From positions 1 through 47,394 of the forward strand of contig NZ_LVJN01000011.1 in NCBI RefSeq assembly GCF_002109495.1: a DNA stretch of 47,394 nucleotides. The letters run 5' to 3'. Both the position numbers and the translations under genes were made by a program. Each line of letters starts with the position of its first letter. The stretch's first letter is position 1. The notes below the pieces were generated by a model. That model was not told the origin of the DNA. It searched no databases and worked only from the letters and a program-made list of their open reading frames with translations. Shown one piece after another: positions 20,051-27,493 of the stretch. The DNA is from Magnetofaba australis IT-1. Lineage in GTDB: Bacteria > Pseudomonadota > Magnetococcia > Magnetococcales > Magnetococcaceae.

Positions 20051-21928
20051 CTAGCGGCTCAGAATCTCCCGCACCCCCTGCAGATGACTCTCATAACGCC
20101 GCCAGCGCTCCTTTGATCCGGTGTGGATTGGCGCTCTCACCTGCCCTGCGCTGGCGGTCTGCACCGCGCGTTTGGTCTCATGGTGGCGCAAGCAGCGTTC
20201 ATCCAGGGGCAGATCCAGTGCGGTCAGCAGCTCTGTCACCACCCGCTCGGGATCTTCCGTCAGCTCTTCGTAATGCACCTCATGAATGGGCAGAGGCAAC
20301 ACCGCCCGCCAGTGCGCCATCAACTCGTCGTAGGCGCGGTGGTAGCGGGCGATCTCCTCGATATCCTGCATAAACCGCATACCGGTGGTGAAGTTCTGAA
20401 AATAGCCCGATAAGCACACATCCAACGGGGTGCGGCGGCAGTGCACGATGCGCGCATTGGGCAGGAGCAGAGCGATCAGCCCCAGATGCAGAAAATTGAA
20501 CAGGAGCTTGTCGGTCACCCGCGTCACCTCAGGATCATCCTGCTTGTCGCGCCAGCGGTGCAGTTCAGCCACATAACGTTGCGCCGCGCGCTGCGCTGTG
20601 GCCCCGTCCATATTCTCAATGCACTGGGGATAGGGCGTGGCCACGCCCAGATCAAACGGCAGATTGCGCGCAATCCGATCCAGAAAATCGCGCTCCCCCA
20701 CCCCCGCCACCTGGGGGTGACTACACAGAATGTGTTCGATCAGAGACGAGCCGGAGCGGAACAGGCCCACCAGAAATATTGGCGCACGCTCCTGGAGATC
20801 GCCGCGCGGCAGCCGATTAAAGATGCTGCGGCTGGGAAACGCCTGTCGGATGCGTCGCATCAGGGCCAACTGCTCCTCCAGATCGCTGGGCCCCTGCACC
20901 TGATATTTGAGATGATTGGCGCGCTGATAGCGCGCAAACGCCGCGTCATACTCCCCCTGCTTGTCCAACGCTTCGCCCAAAGCGAAATTGAGCGCGATGC
21001 GGGCGGCGTCATCGCACTCCGGTGCCGCCTCCGCCTGCGTCAACTGCGTCAGCAACGCGGGCGTCGGCGGACGGCTCACACGGCACAGCGCCGCCAGCAG
21101 GTGGGGATGGTCCGGGGCGAGATTCAGCCCCTGTTGATAGGAGTGCGCCGCGGCCTCAAACGCGCCGCTCTCCCGCTGCGCGTTGCCCAGATTGTGCCAC
21201 AGATGCAGATCGGCGGGACTCTGCCGCAACGCCTCTTCGTAGCGGGCGATGGCGACCTCCACACGGCCCAACTGCATCAGAGCCAGTCCCGCGCCATTCT
21301 GAAACACCGCCAACGAGGGCGCATGCTCAGCTCCATGTTCAAACGCCGCCAGCGCCGCCTCGCCTTCGTCCTGCGCCAGCAACAGATTGCCCAACCCCAA
21401 CCACGCTTGCCAACAGGCGGCATCCAGCTCCACCGCCTTCTCATAGTGACGCCGTGCGGTTTGTCCCTGGCCCAACTGGCGCAACAACTCCGCCAACTTC
21501 CAGTGCGCCTCCACACACTGCGGCTGCGAAAACAGAATCAGTTGATAGCGTTTCAACGCGTCTGCGGGGCGATTGAGACGACTGAGCTGGTCCGCGTGCG
21601 CCAAGCGCACCGCCATATCCTCGGGATTCAGCTCCGCGGCGCGCTCAAACAGAGTCAACGCCATATCCGCGCGTCCCACGCCGTTCAACGCTTGCGCCAG
21701 GGCCGTATACAGCACGATCTCTTCCGGCCACAACTCCAGCCCCTGTTGCAGACGCGGTAACGCTTCGGCATAGCGGCCAAGCCCAGTCAACGCCCGTCCA
21801 ATGAAGCGCGCGGCGTCCTCCTCGCTGGGCGCCTGCGCACACGCCGTCATCAGCGCCGCCCACTGTCGCTCCTGAGCCAATTGCGCCGCGCGCGCGCGCC
21901 ACTGCTCCGCCTTTGCCAGCTGATCCAT
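20051..21928 (-). CDS. TPR-repeat sulfotransferase
   Basis: A 625-residue soluble protein. Residues 10-300 are about eight TPR units (for example LWHNLGNAQRESGAFEAAAHSYQQGL). Residues 380-620 form a PAPS-dependent sulfotransferase: the 5'-phosphosulfate loop is PIFLVGLFRSGSSLIEHIL and the 3'-phosphate site is HCRRTPLDVCLSGYFQNF. A conserved GERDFL segment lies between. Such proteins sulfate a tyrosine or a sugar on an acceptor recognised by the TPR part. The acceptor is not shown by the sequence. The gene lies directly upstream of flagellin on the same strand but is separated by a strong terminator, so a link to filament or surface modification is only suggestive. The start at ATG 21928 begins the helical N-terminus. 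Confidence 0.85.
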   Translation of the reverse strand: MDQLAKAEQWRARAAQLAQERQWAALMTACAQAPSEEDAARFIGRALTGLGRYAEALPRLQQGLELWPEEIVLYTALAQALNGVGRADMALTLFERAAELNPEDMAVRLAHADQLSRLNRPADALKRYQLILFSQPQCVEAHWKLAELLRQLGQGQTARRHYEKAVELDAACWQAWLGLGNLLLAQDEGEAALAAFEHGAEHAPSLAVFQNGAGLALMQLGRVEVAIARYEEALRQSPADLHLWHNLGNAQRESGAFEAAAHSYQQGLNLAPDHPHLLAALCRVSRPPTPALLTQLTQAEAAPECDDAARIALNFALGEALDKQGEYDAAFARYQRANHLKYQVQGPSDLEEQLALMRRIRQAFPSRSIFNRLPRGDLQERAPIFLVGLFRSGSSLIEHILCSHPQVAGVGERDFLDRIARNLPFDLGVATPYPQCIENMDGATAQRAAQRYVAELHRWRDKQDDPEVTRVTDKLLFNFLHLGLIALLLPNARIVHCRRTPLDVCLSGYFQNFTTGMRFMQDIEEIARYHRAYDELMAHWRAVLPLPIHEVHYEELTEDPERVVTELLTALDLPLDERCLRHHETKRAVQTASAGQVRAPIHTGSKERWRRYESHLQGVREILSR

Positions 21929-22046
21929 GCGCCCCCCCGAAATTCAATTGGAATGCTTGCGCCTATTGCATTTGAACGTCGTCCCCCCCCAAAAACGCAA
22001 AGGGCGCGCCAAGCAGGCGCGCCCTATCGAAAACCAGCATTCACTC

Positions 22047-22650
22047 AACAACCACCGGCTAAAGCCGGTGGGTTAGCCTTACGGACTGAAAGTCCGGATA
22101 CCGGCTAAAGCCGGTTTATTCTGGCTCCAACTGGAATTTGTCATTCGGATTCGGCTCGAAATGATGCTCAAGGTACTCCTGAACCATTTCATCTGTAATC
22201 TGACCGACCGTCGCGCAGAAGTACCCTCGCGCCCAAAAATGGCGGCCCCAGTATCGTTTCTTGAGGTGGGGGTATTCCTCAAACAATTTGCTCGACGAAC
22301 GCCCTTTGATCCGGCGCATGATTTCACTTGGAGCCATGTTCGGCGGCGCAGAGACCAAAATATGGACATGATCTTTGCTCACCACCCCCTTGAGTATCCT
22401 GATCTCAAACGCTTCACACGTCTGCCGCACATACTCACGGACGCTGGTCGCCACCTCTCCACTCAGAACTTTGTAGCGGTACTTTGTCGCCCACACAAAA
22501 TGGTACTCAATATTATATACCGTGTGGCTTCCGTATCGGTATTTCATGGACATAGCCCTCCTCTCCAGGAATACGTCCATTATGGCCTGATGCTGCCCAT
22601 ACCGCTACCACGTGGTCGGCTAAAGCTGACCGGCTAAAGCCGGTGGTTTG
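22047..22650 (-). mobile_element. IS200/IS605-family element with tnpA only
   Basis: A single Y1 transposase gene is bracketed by palindromes rather than terminal inverted repeats, as in IS200/IS605. ACCGGCTAAAGCCGGT occurs at 22053-22070 (extended by flanking pairs), 22100-22115 and 22629-22644; a variant, GGTCGGCTAAAGCTGACC, is at 22614-22631. CGGACTGAAAGTCCG (22082-22096) is a further stem. No tnpB is present. Exact ends cannot be fixed without an empty site. The element sits between the sulfotransferase and haem-GGDEF genes without breaking either. Confidence 0.8.
22116..22547 (-). CDS. tnpA: IS200/IS605 transposase TnpA (Y1 HUH)
   Basis: A 143-residue single-strand transposase. The start ATG 22547 is preferred because AGGAGG lies 9 nt upstream; ATGs at 22553 and 22580 are alternatives. 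The protein begins MKYRYGSHTVYNIEYHFVW, a hallmark of the family. The HUH motif is HVH in VSKDHVHILVS, coordinating the metal, and the catalytic tyrosine is expected in the C-terminal helix MVQEYLEHH. WGRHFWARGYFCATVG is also conserved. The frame is intact, so the element may be active. The hairpins around it are the likely binding sites. Confidence 0.92.
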   Translation of the reverse strand: MKYRYGSHTVYNIEYHFVWATKYRYKVLSGEVATSVREYVRQTCEAFEIRILKGVVSKDHVHILVSAPPNMAPSEIMRRIKGRSSSKLFEEYPHLKKRYWGRHFWARGYFCATVGQITDEMVQEYLEHHFEPNPNDKFQLEPE

Positions 22651-22684
22651 AACCTTAGGTTCGGAGAATCAATCCCAGGTGGCG

Positions 22685-23950
22685 TCAGCGCCCCGCTTTG
22701 CGCCGCGCTTTATCCGCATACATCGCCTGATCGGCTGCGATCTGCAACGCCTGCATGCCATCGCCATCCTCCGGATAGCTGGCCACCCCCACAGACGCGC
22801 CCACGCTTAATGTCTTGCCCTGGTAGTTCACCGAGGTCTGCTCAATCATCTCCACCACTTTATCGGCCATCAAGCGCGCGCCCTCGGCGCCGGTCTCCGG
22901 CAACAGCATGGCAAACTCATCGCCTCCGACCCGGGCGATCAAGTCATTTTGACGCAGATGGGTGCGCAACGACTCCCCCAACCCCGCCAAAATCGCGTCT
23001 CCGGCGTCATGGCCGTAGGTATCATTGATGGGCTTGAAGCGATTGAGGTCCAGCATCAGCAGCGAGAAGGGGTGCTCATAGCGTTTGGCCCGCGCCAGCT
23101 CCACGTCAAACGCCTGATCGAACTTGCGTCGATTGGCCAGTCCCGTCAGAGCGTCCACCTCCGAGAGCGCGCGCAACTGATCGCTGGCCTCATCCAATCG
23201 ATCCAGCAAAGTATTGAAATTATGCGCCAGCTTGCGCACTTCACTGGAGCCGGTTTCAGCTTCGTGCAGACGTTTGTGGGGATCCTGACTCTCACGAATC
23301 TCCGCCATGTGGCGTGACAGCCCGGTAATGGGATGCACCAGCATCCGCCGCACCGAGATAAACAGCGCCAAAAACAGAATCACCAGCACGCTCACAAAGG
23401 AGAGCGAAACCCAGTTGACGGTGTACTCCAGCGGCACACGCAAACGCTCCACAGGGAAGCGAATATCGATGACGCCGTTGACCATGCCCTCTTTCATATT
23501 GGCGTGACAGCTGATGCACTCTTGGTGCGCAATCACCGGATAGACAAAGCGCAACATGTGGTCGCTTTGATTCAGGGTCGCCTCCCCTGTGGCCAACGCC
23601 TGCGCCACCAACGGCTCCTGACGCCGCGCCGCGCCGTCCTCCACATCGCCAAAAAAGTCCGCCACATGCTGCGAGCGCAGCGTATGAATTTCAATATCCG
23701 GCAGCGCCCGATTCAGACGCCCCACCACCTCCTCCAGTTCATCGCGGGTCCACCCTTTGCGCATCACCGAAAGCAGGCTTTGGAATATCAGTTCGGTATT
23801 CTGCCGCGCTTCATTCAGCGCCATCTGATTGATGGAGTGATTCTTCAAATACCCCACCATGGAGCCAAGCATCCCCGTCGCGATGACCGTGATGAAGAGG
23901 AACAGCGCCAAAAAGGTTTTCGAGATAGACAGTGAGCTCAGATTGATCAC
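22685..23950 (-). CDS. Membrane diguanylate cyclase with periplasmic haem-binding-type (CxxCH) sensor
   Basis: A 421-residue protein. GTG 23950 is taken as the start because AGGA lies about 7 nt upstream and it directly precedes TM1 (TFLALFLFITVIATGML); the frame is open further upstream to 24058. A periplasmic domain of about 150 residues carries ECISCHANM, a c-type haem attachment motif as in DUF3365/Tll0287-like sensors. TM2 (LSFVSVLVILFLALFI) and a HAMP linker follow. The cytoplasmic GGDEF domain is intact (DALTGLANRRKFDQAF, LDLNRFKPINDTYGHDAGD, RVGGDEFAMLL) with the I-site RQND. It would make c-di-GMP in response to redox, oxygen or NO sensed at the haem. The ligand is not established. 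Confidence 0.9.
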   Translation of the reverse strand: MINLSSLSISKTFLALFLFITVIATGMLGSMVGYLKNHSINQMALNEARQNTELIFQSLLSVMRKGWTRDELEEVVGRLNRALPDIEIHTLRSQHVADFFGDVEDGAARRQEPLVAQALATGEATLNQSDHMLRFVYPVIAHQECISCHANMKEGMVNGVIDIRFPVERLRVPLEYTVNWVSLSFVSVLVILFLALFISVRRMLVHPITGLSRHMAEIRESQDPHKRLHEAETGSSEVRKLAHNFNTLLDRLDEASDQLRALSEVDALTGLANRRKFDQAFDVELARAKRYEHPFSLLMLDLNRFKPINDTYGHDAGDAILAGLGESLRTHLRQNDLIARVGGDEFAMLLPETGAEGARLMADKVVEMIEQTSVNYQGKTLSVGASVGVASYPEDGDGMQALQIAADQAMYADKARRKAGR

Positions 23951-24172
23951 GGAGTGTCCTGGAGAGTTCTGCAACGCTGAACCAAACAATTGCGTATAAC
24001 GCGGTCTGAGAATCCCAATGGATTGCACAAACCAAACTGTACAATTATCGCTAGACACGCAGACTTTGGCAACCCCGTTTATCAGATTTTACTAATGTTG
24101 TTAAATTCCCTGCTGTATTGTGACTCCGCGTCAGCGCACACCTGTGATGCGCGCATCCAGAGAAAAACAAAA

Positions 24173-24203
24173 CAGGCGCATGAGTTGCGAACTCATGCGC
24201 CTG
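24173..24203. terminator. Bidirectional Rho-independent terminator after the FKBP genes
   Basis: A perfect 14-bp stem, CAGGCGCATGAGTT with AACTCATGCGCCTG and a GCG loop, is flanked by AAAACAAAA and TTTTATT, so it can act on both strands. It lies 41 nt beyond the stop of the minus-strand FKBP gene. The region 23951-24172 otherwise holds only the upstream region of the haem-GGDEF gene. Confidence 0.85.
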
Positions 24204-24243
24204 TTTTATTGGTATTTCTGAACGCCGCAGCGTGGTGTCCATC

Positions 24244-24648
24244 TTATGCGATGGCCAACAGCTCCACATCAAAAATAAGGGTGGCGGCCGGCGGAATCAC
24301 CGGCGGCATGCCCATGGGCCCATAGGCCAACTCGTGAGGGATGAAAAAGCGGAACTTGTCGCCCACGGACATCAATTGCACCCCTTCGGTCCAGCCGGGG
24401 ATCACACGGTTCAAGCCAAAAGCGATGGGCTCGCCGCGTGTGACGGAGCTATCGAACACGCTGCCATCGAGCAAAGAGCCGGTATAGTGCACGGTCACCT
24501 GGCTGGCGGCGCTGGGCTTGGGGCCACCCTGGCCCTGCTCAAGAACCATGTACTGCAAGCCCGTTGCCGTGGACTCCACCCCATCTTTACCGGCGTTCTC
24601 TTGCAAAAACGCCTTACCCGCCGCCTCATTCTGCGCTGCGCTACTCAT
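24244..24648 (-). CDS. FKBP-type peptidyl-prolyl cis-trans isomerase, cytoplasmic
   Basis: A 134-residue single-domain FKBP without a signal peptide. The ATG at 24648 is chosen because GAGGTG lies 5 nt upstream; a GTG two codons earlier is less likely. Key segments: VTVHYTGSLLDGSVFDSS, GLNRVIPGWTEGVQLM and IPHELAYGPMGMPPVIPPAATLIFDVELL, matching the FKBP active-site pocket (Tyr, Phe, Asp, Val, Ile, Trp). It catalyses X-Pro isomerisation in the cytoplasm. It follows a larger exported FKBP gene by 25 nt on the same strand, so the pair is probably one transcript from a tandem duplication. Confidence 0.93.
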   Translation of the reverse strand: MSSAAQNEAAGKAFLQENAGKDGVESTATGLQYMVLEQGQGGPKPSAASQVTVHYTGSLLDGSVFDSSVTRGEPIAFGLNRVIPGWTEGVQLMSVGDKFRFFIPHELAYGPMGMPPVIPPAATLIFDVELLAIA

Positions 24649-24673
24649 GATCACACCTCATTTCAAGCCAGGA

Positions 24674-25420
24674 TTATTTCTCAATACTGATCAATTCCAC
24701 CTCAAACTTCAGCGTCGCGTTGGGCGCGATCACCGGCGGACGTCCACTCACGCCATACGCCAAGTCACTGGGAATCCAGAAGGTGTACTTGCTGCCCACG
24801 GGCATCAGTTGAATCCCCTCGGTCCAGCCCGGAATCACGTCCTGGACGCCGAAGGTCATCGGTTTGCCGCGCTTGATGGAGCTGTCGAACGGTTTGCCAT
24901 TGAGGAAGGTTCCCTGATAGTGCGCGGTTACGCGATCACTCTCGGTGGGTTTGGGACCGCTACCCTGCACATCCACACGATATTGCAAACCGCTGGCGGT
25001 GGTGATGACGCCCTCGGCGCTCTTGTTCTTGGCCAGAAACGCCTCGCCTTCAGCCTTATTGACTTCGGCCTGTTTTTCGAGGCTCTTTTTGGCCTGCTCC
25101 TCAGCCCTCAACTTGGCGGCGATCATCTTATCCTTGACCACCACCTGAGTCTCTTTGAACTGGGCGTCGCTCAACTGCGAAGGCTTGCCGGAGAACGCAT
25201 CATTCACCGCCTCCATAACAGCCTCTTTATTCAGCTCAATCTCCAGATTGGAGAAACCCGCCAGAACGCCAGTCGCCATATTGTAGCTGACTGCATAATT
25301 GACCTTTGCGTTCATGTCCTTCATGTCGAGCGCCGCGGCGGGCGCAGCGAAACTCAAAGCGGAGACACCGGCGACGAACGCCAGACTGGACATGCGCATG
25401 GCGGAACGAAAGCGCAGCAT
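24674..25420 (-). CDS. FKBP-type peptidyl-prolyl isomerase, periplasmic (FkpA/Mip-like)
   Basis: A 248-residue protein with a signal peptide (MLRFRSAMRMSSLAFVAGV, cleavage near AAPAAA-LD). Residues 30-125 form the helical Mip/FkpA dimerisation domain (VNYAVSYNMATGVLAGF, KKSLEKQAEVNKAEGEAFLAKN). Residues 135-248 are the FKBP domain (TAHYQGTFLNGKPFDSS, VIPGWTEGIQLM, IPSDLAYGVSGRPPVIAPNATLKFEVELISI). It should act as a chaperone and prolyl isomerase on periplasmic and outer-membrane proteins. A near-ideal ribosome site, AAGGAG, precedes the ATG by 7 nt. It is the first gene of the two-FKBP unit. Confidence 0.93.
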   Translation of the reverse strand: MLRFRSAMRMSSLAFVAGVSALSFAAPAAALDMKDMNAKVNYAVSYNMATGVLAGFSNLEIELNKEAVMEAVNDAFSGKPSQLSDAQFKETQVVVKDKMIAAKLRAEEQAKKSLEKQAEVNKAEGEAFLAKNKSAEGVITTASGLQYRVDVQGSGPKPTESDRVTAHYQGTFLNGKPFDSSIKRGKPMTFGVQDVIPGWTEGIQLMPVGSKYTFWIPSDLAYGVSGRPPVIAPNATLKFEVELISIEK

Positions 25421-25578
25421 GAATCACTCCTTAAAAAAACCAGTATGTCGGGATTGGGCCCCTCGGCTGCATTCGCCTCAGGACAGGATGAATTGAGCAT
25501 GGTGACCGAGGCGGAAGAGATTGCCAAGGGGTTTTCTGGAAAACAGAAAATCCGCGCAGAGCGGCGAATGCAACTTCA

Positions 25579-25609
25579 CCCCGGCCGCAAAGCGGCGCTG
25601 CGGCCGGGG
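25579..25609 (-). terminator. Hairpin after the InsA-like gene
   Basis: A perfect 10-bp stem, CCCCGGCCGC with GCGGCCGGGG, lies 29 nt beyond the stop codon of the minus-strand gene. No T tract follows. The remainder of 25421-25578 is the upstream region of the FKBP genes. Confidence 0.45.
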
Positions 25610-25637
25610 CGTCAGAACAAACAGAGCGAGAAGTCGA

Positions 25638-25949
25638 CTACAGCACCATGCGGCGGGCGGCCTGCGCCTGCATCGGCGACATGGCCAAAGTTTGCGTCAC
25701 CAACTCCGGATGGACGCCCAGATGGTCCGCCGTCTGCGCAATGCCATAGCCGTTGATCAGATGGTGGGCGATGGCGTTTTTCAGCGTGGCCAACGCCATC
25801 CAGGAGGCATCATCGAGCATGAAGATGGTGCGCTCGCAGCCGCCATTGTTACAGCGGTAGCGCTGCTCGCCATTGCGATGCTTGCCAAATTTGATCACAT
25901 CCAGACTGCCACAGTCTGGGCAACGAACGGGAATCTCGACCGTAGCCAT
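25638..25949 (-). CDS. Orphan InsA-like zinc-ribbon/helix-turn-helix protein
   Basis: A 103-residue protein with an N-terminal zinc ribbon (Cys10, Cys13, Cys33, Cys38 in RCPDCGS and QRYRCNNGGC) and a C-terminal helix-turn-helix (IAHHLINGYGIAQTADHLGVHPELV). This is the layout of IS1 InsA. No insB-like transposase frame or terminal inverted repeat is seen nearby, and an excellent ribosome site (GGAGG, 4 nt before ATG) precedes it. It may be a domesticated DNA-binding regulator derived from an IS1-type repressor, or the remnant of a lost element. Targets are unknown. Confidence 0.65.
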   Translation of the reverse strand: MATVEIPVRCPDCGSLDVIKFGKHRNGEQRYRCNNGGCERTIFMLDDASWMALATLKNAIAHHLINGYGIAQTADHLGVHPELVTQTLAMSPMQAQAARRMVL

Positions 25950-26407
25950 GTCGCCTCCAAATAGGCTGGAAAGTGTCTGCCATGCCTGGCGCTGGTACAG
26001 AGGAGCGGTCGCGCACAGCAGTCGAGCTGAAGCGCGCTAGGCGACCACATGCGCCGCAGGCTGTTCACTTCCCACAAATCAAGATCCAAGCCAACTCAAG
26101 CATTCTCTGTTTTAACCTGAGTTTACATATAATTAGCCATATAAACCCTACACACTCCCAACGCAGGATGGACATTCAAACAGGCAATTTTTTCCCAACA
26201 GACCCAGCTAATTTTTCCGCCCGCCTTGCAAACGCCGTCCAAAATCCTCGCACATCTGTTTTTTTTACTGGAAATTCATAATCTAATCGGAGTTTTATGT
26301 TGCAACCAACGAGCGCATCCCATAGGCTATGCACAAGCGTTTGACGCCGGAACAATCGATTCCCCCCCGCTATACAAAGCGCAACCGTGTGTCAAGGACG
26401 GGACAAA
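25950..26407. other. Intergenic region upstream of ihfB, no gene seen
   Basis: This 458-base gap separates the divergent InsA-like and ihfB genes. It becomes AT-rich from about 26090. Short frames lack ribosome sites. I could not place a well-spaced promoter: the TTGACG at 26340 and TATACA near 26370 are 24 nt apart, which is too far for sigma-70. Confidence 0.5.
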
Positions 26408-26683
26408 ATGACCAAATCGCAATTAATTCAGAAAATTGCCGAAGATTACGACCTCTCAAAACAGAACGCCGAGACTGCCGTTTCCCTGGTGCTGTCTGAA
26501 ATCATCAAGGCCATGGAGCGTGGCGAGCGCGTTGAGTTACGAGGCTTTGGCGTGTTTGAAGTCCGTGTCCGGCAAGCTCGGCAGGCGCGCAACCCCAAAA
26601 CCGGACGCGCCGTCTCGGTGCCCGAAAAGCGCGTGCCTTTCTTTAAAGCTGGGAAAGAGTTGCGACAGCGCGTCGACAACTAA
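26408..26683 (+). CDS. ihfB: Integration host factor beta subunit (HU/IHF family)
   Basis: A 91-residue DNA-bending protein starting MTKSQLIQKIAEDYDLSK, the MTKS-L-I start typical of IHF beta. The beta-arm carries RQARQARNPKTGRAVSVPEKRVPFFKAGKELRQ, including the ARNPKTG tip whose proline intercalates into the minor groove. GFGVFEVRVR is the conserved beta-sheet. IHF alpha/beta bends DNA at recombination, replication and sigma-54 promoter sites. GGAC elements precede the ATG 4-12 nt upstream. It stands alone. A plain HU is the alternative, but the MTKSQLI start and VPEKRVPFFK favour IHF beta. Confidence 0.88.
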   Translation: MTKSQLIQKIAEDYDLSKQNAETAVSLVLSEIIKAMERGERVELRGFGVFEVRVRQARQARNPKTGRAVSVPEKRVPFFKAGKELRQRVDN

Positions 26684-27003
26684 TTCCACCCCGATATCCT
26701 GACAACGCTGTTTCCGTCCGATGGGGCCTTGCGCCCCGTCCGGATCAGTGTCGAGCCACCCCGAAAAACCTTGCGCTTTATTCCTGCAATACTCCGATTC
26801 GCCCGCGTTTCCTCTCCTACCTGTAACCGCCATCTCGCCCTTCGCGTCTGTTCAGTCAGAACGGTCATGTCCCGCTAAAATTGGCCATTCACAGCACGTT
26901 AACAACATTCTGTCATTTTCTCACAAGTTCGCCATTGGGCATTTACCCAGCAGGAGTAATCTACATCCTGGGGTAGCGATTACATTTTCTAAGGAATAGA
27001 AAC
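26684..27003. other. Intergenic region between ihfB and the hemerythrin gene, no gene seen
   Basis: The 320 bases contain no frame with a ribosome site or family resemblance. The part nearest the hemerythrin start is AT-rich and ends with TAAGGAATAGAAAC before the ATG, a usable ribosome site (AAGGA). No clear terminator for ihfB was found. Confidence 0.5.
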
Positions 27004-27465
27004 ATGACCATCGCAACAGTGGATATGACCTATCTTGGCATCCCAGAGGTGGATAGCGAACATGAAGCGCTGTTCCGCCACTTCTCCGTCCTTAAGCGCG
27101 CCGTGGAACGGGAACAGTTTGATCGTCTGAGCATGATCATGCTGGCGCTGAACAACTACGTCTCTCATCACTTTGACCATGAAGAGGCGCATATGGTCGA
27201 TGCGGGCTATCCGGATCTCCATCAACATCAACAGCAACACGCCGCGCTGTATGAAGAGTTGCGGGGGTTCGACGAGGCGTTCAAACATCTGAGCAGCAAC
27301 GCCACCCGCAAGAGTTTGGGGATGGCGCTGTTCTATTTTCTGGAGGGGTAGCTGATGGAGCACATCATCAACTCCGATCAGCAATTCGCTGAATTTCTCG
27401 AGCGCCGCACCCACGTCTGCATTGCCCAACTCACGCCTCATCTCCAGCCCGCCATGGCCTTCTGA
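27004..27465 (+). pseudogene. Bacteriohemerythrin gene interrupted by an in-frame TAG at codon 116
   Basis: The frame encodes a small O2-binding di-iron hemerythrin. The first 115 codons carry the start motif IPEVDSEHEALFRHFS and the ligand region HHFDHEEAHMVDAGYPDLHQHQQQH. TAG occurs at 27349-27351 after FYFLEG. Reading on in the same frame gives LMEHIINSDQQFAEFLERR to a TGA at 27463-27465, and the family consensus here is W-L-x-x-H-I-x-x-x-D. TAG therefore stands where Trp (TGG) is expected, and the last His and Asp iron ligands are beyond it. The full protein would be 153 residues, a normal length. Either a fresh nonsense mutation, read-through, or a sequencing error explains it. Confidence 0.8.
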
Positions 27466-27493
27466 GTCATCAACCGAACGGTATGGACGCATA

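Noticed and set aside
22116-22547. RAYT (REP-associated transposase) instead of IS200 TnpA
   Set aside because: Length (143 residues), the MKYRYGSHTVYNIEYHFVW start and flanking hairpins match IS200/IS605 TnpA; without genome-wide palindrome counts a RAYT role cannot be claimed.
26340-26376. Sigma-70 promoter for ihfB
   Set aside because: The TTGACG and TATACA boxes are 24 nt apart, too far for a functional pair.
26408-26683. HU rather than IHF
   Set aside because: The MTKSQLI start and the VPEKRVPFFK segment fit IHF beta better; HU remains a minor alternative.
27349-27351. TAG as pyrrolysine codon
   Set aside because: No pylT/pylS genes or methylamine methyltransferases are visible, and the position aligns with an ordinary Trp.
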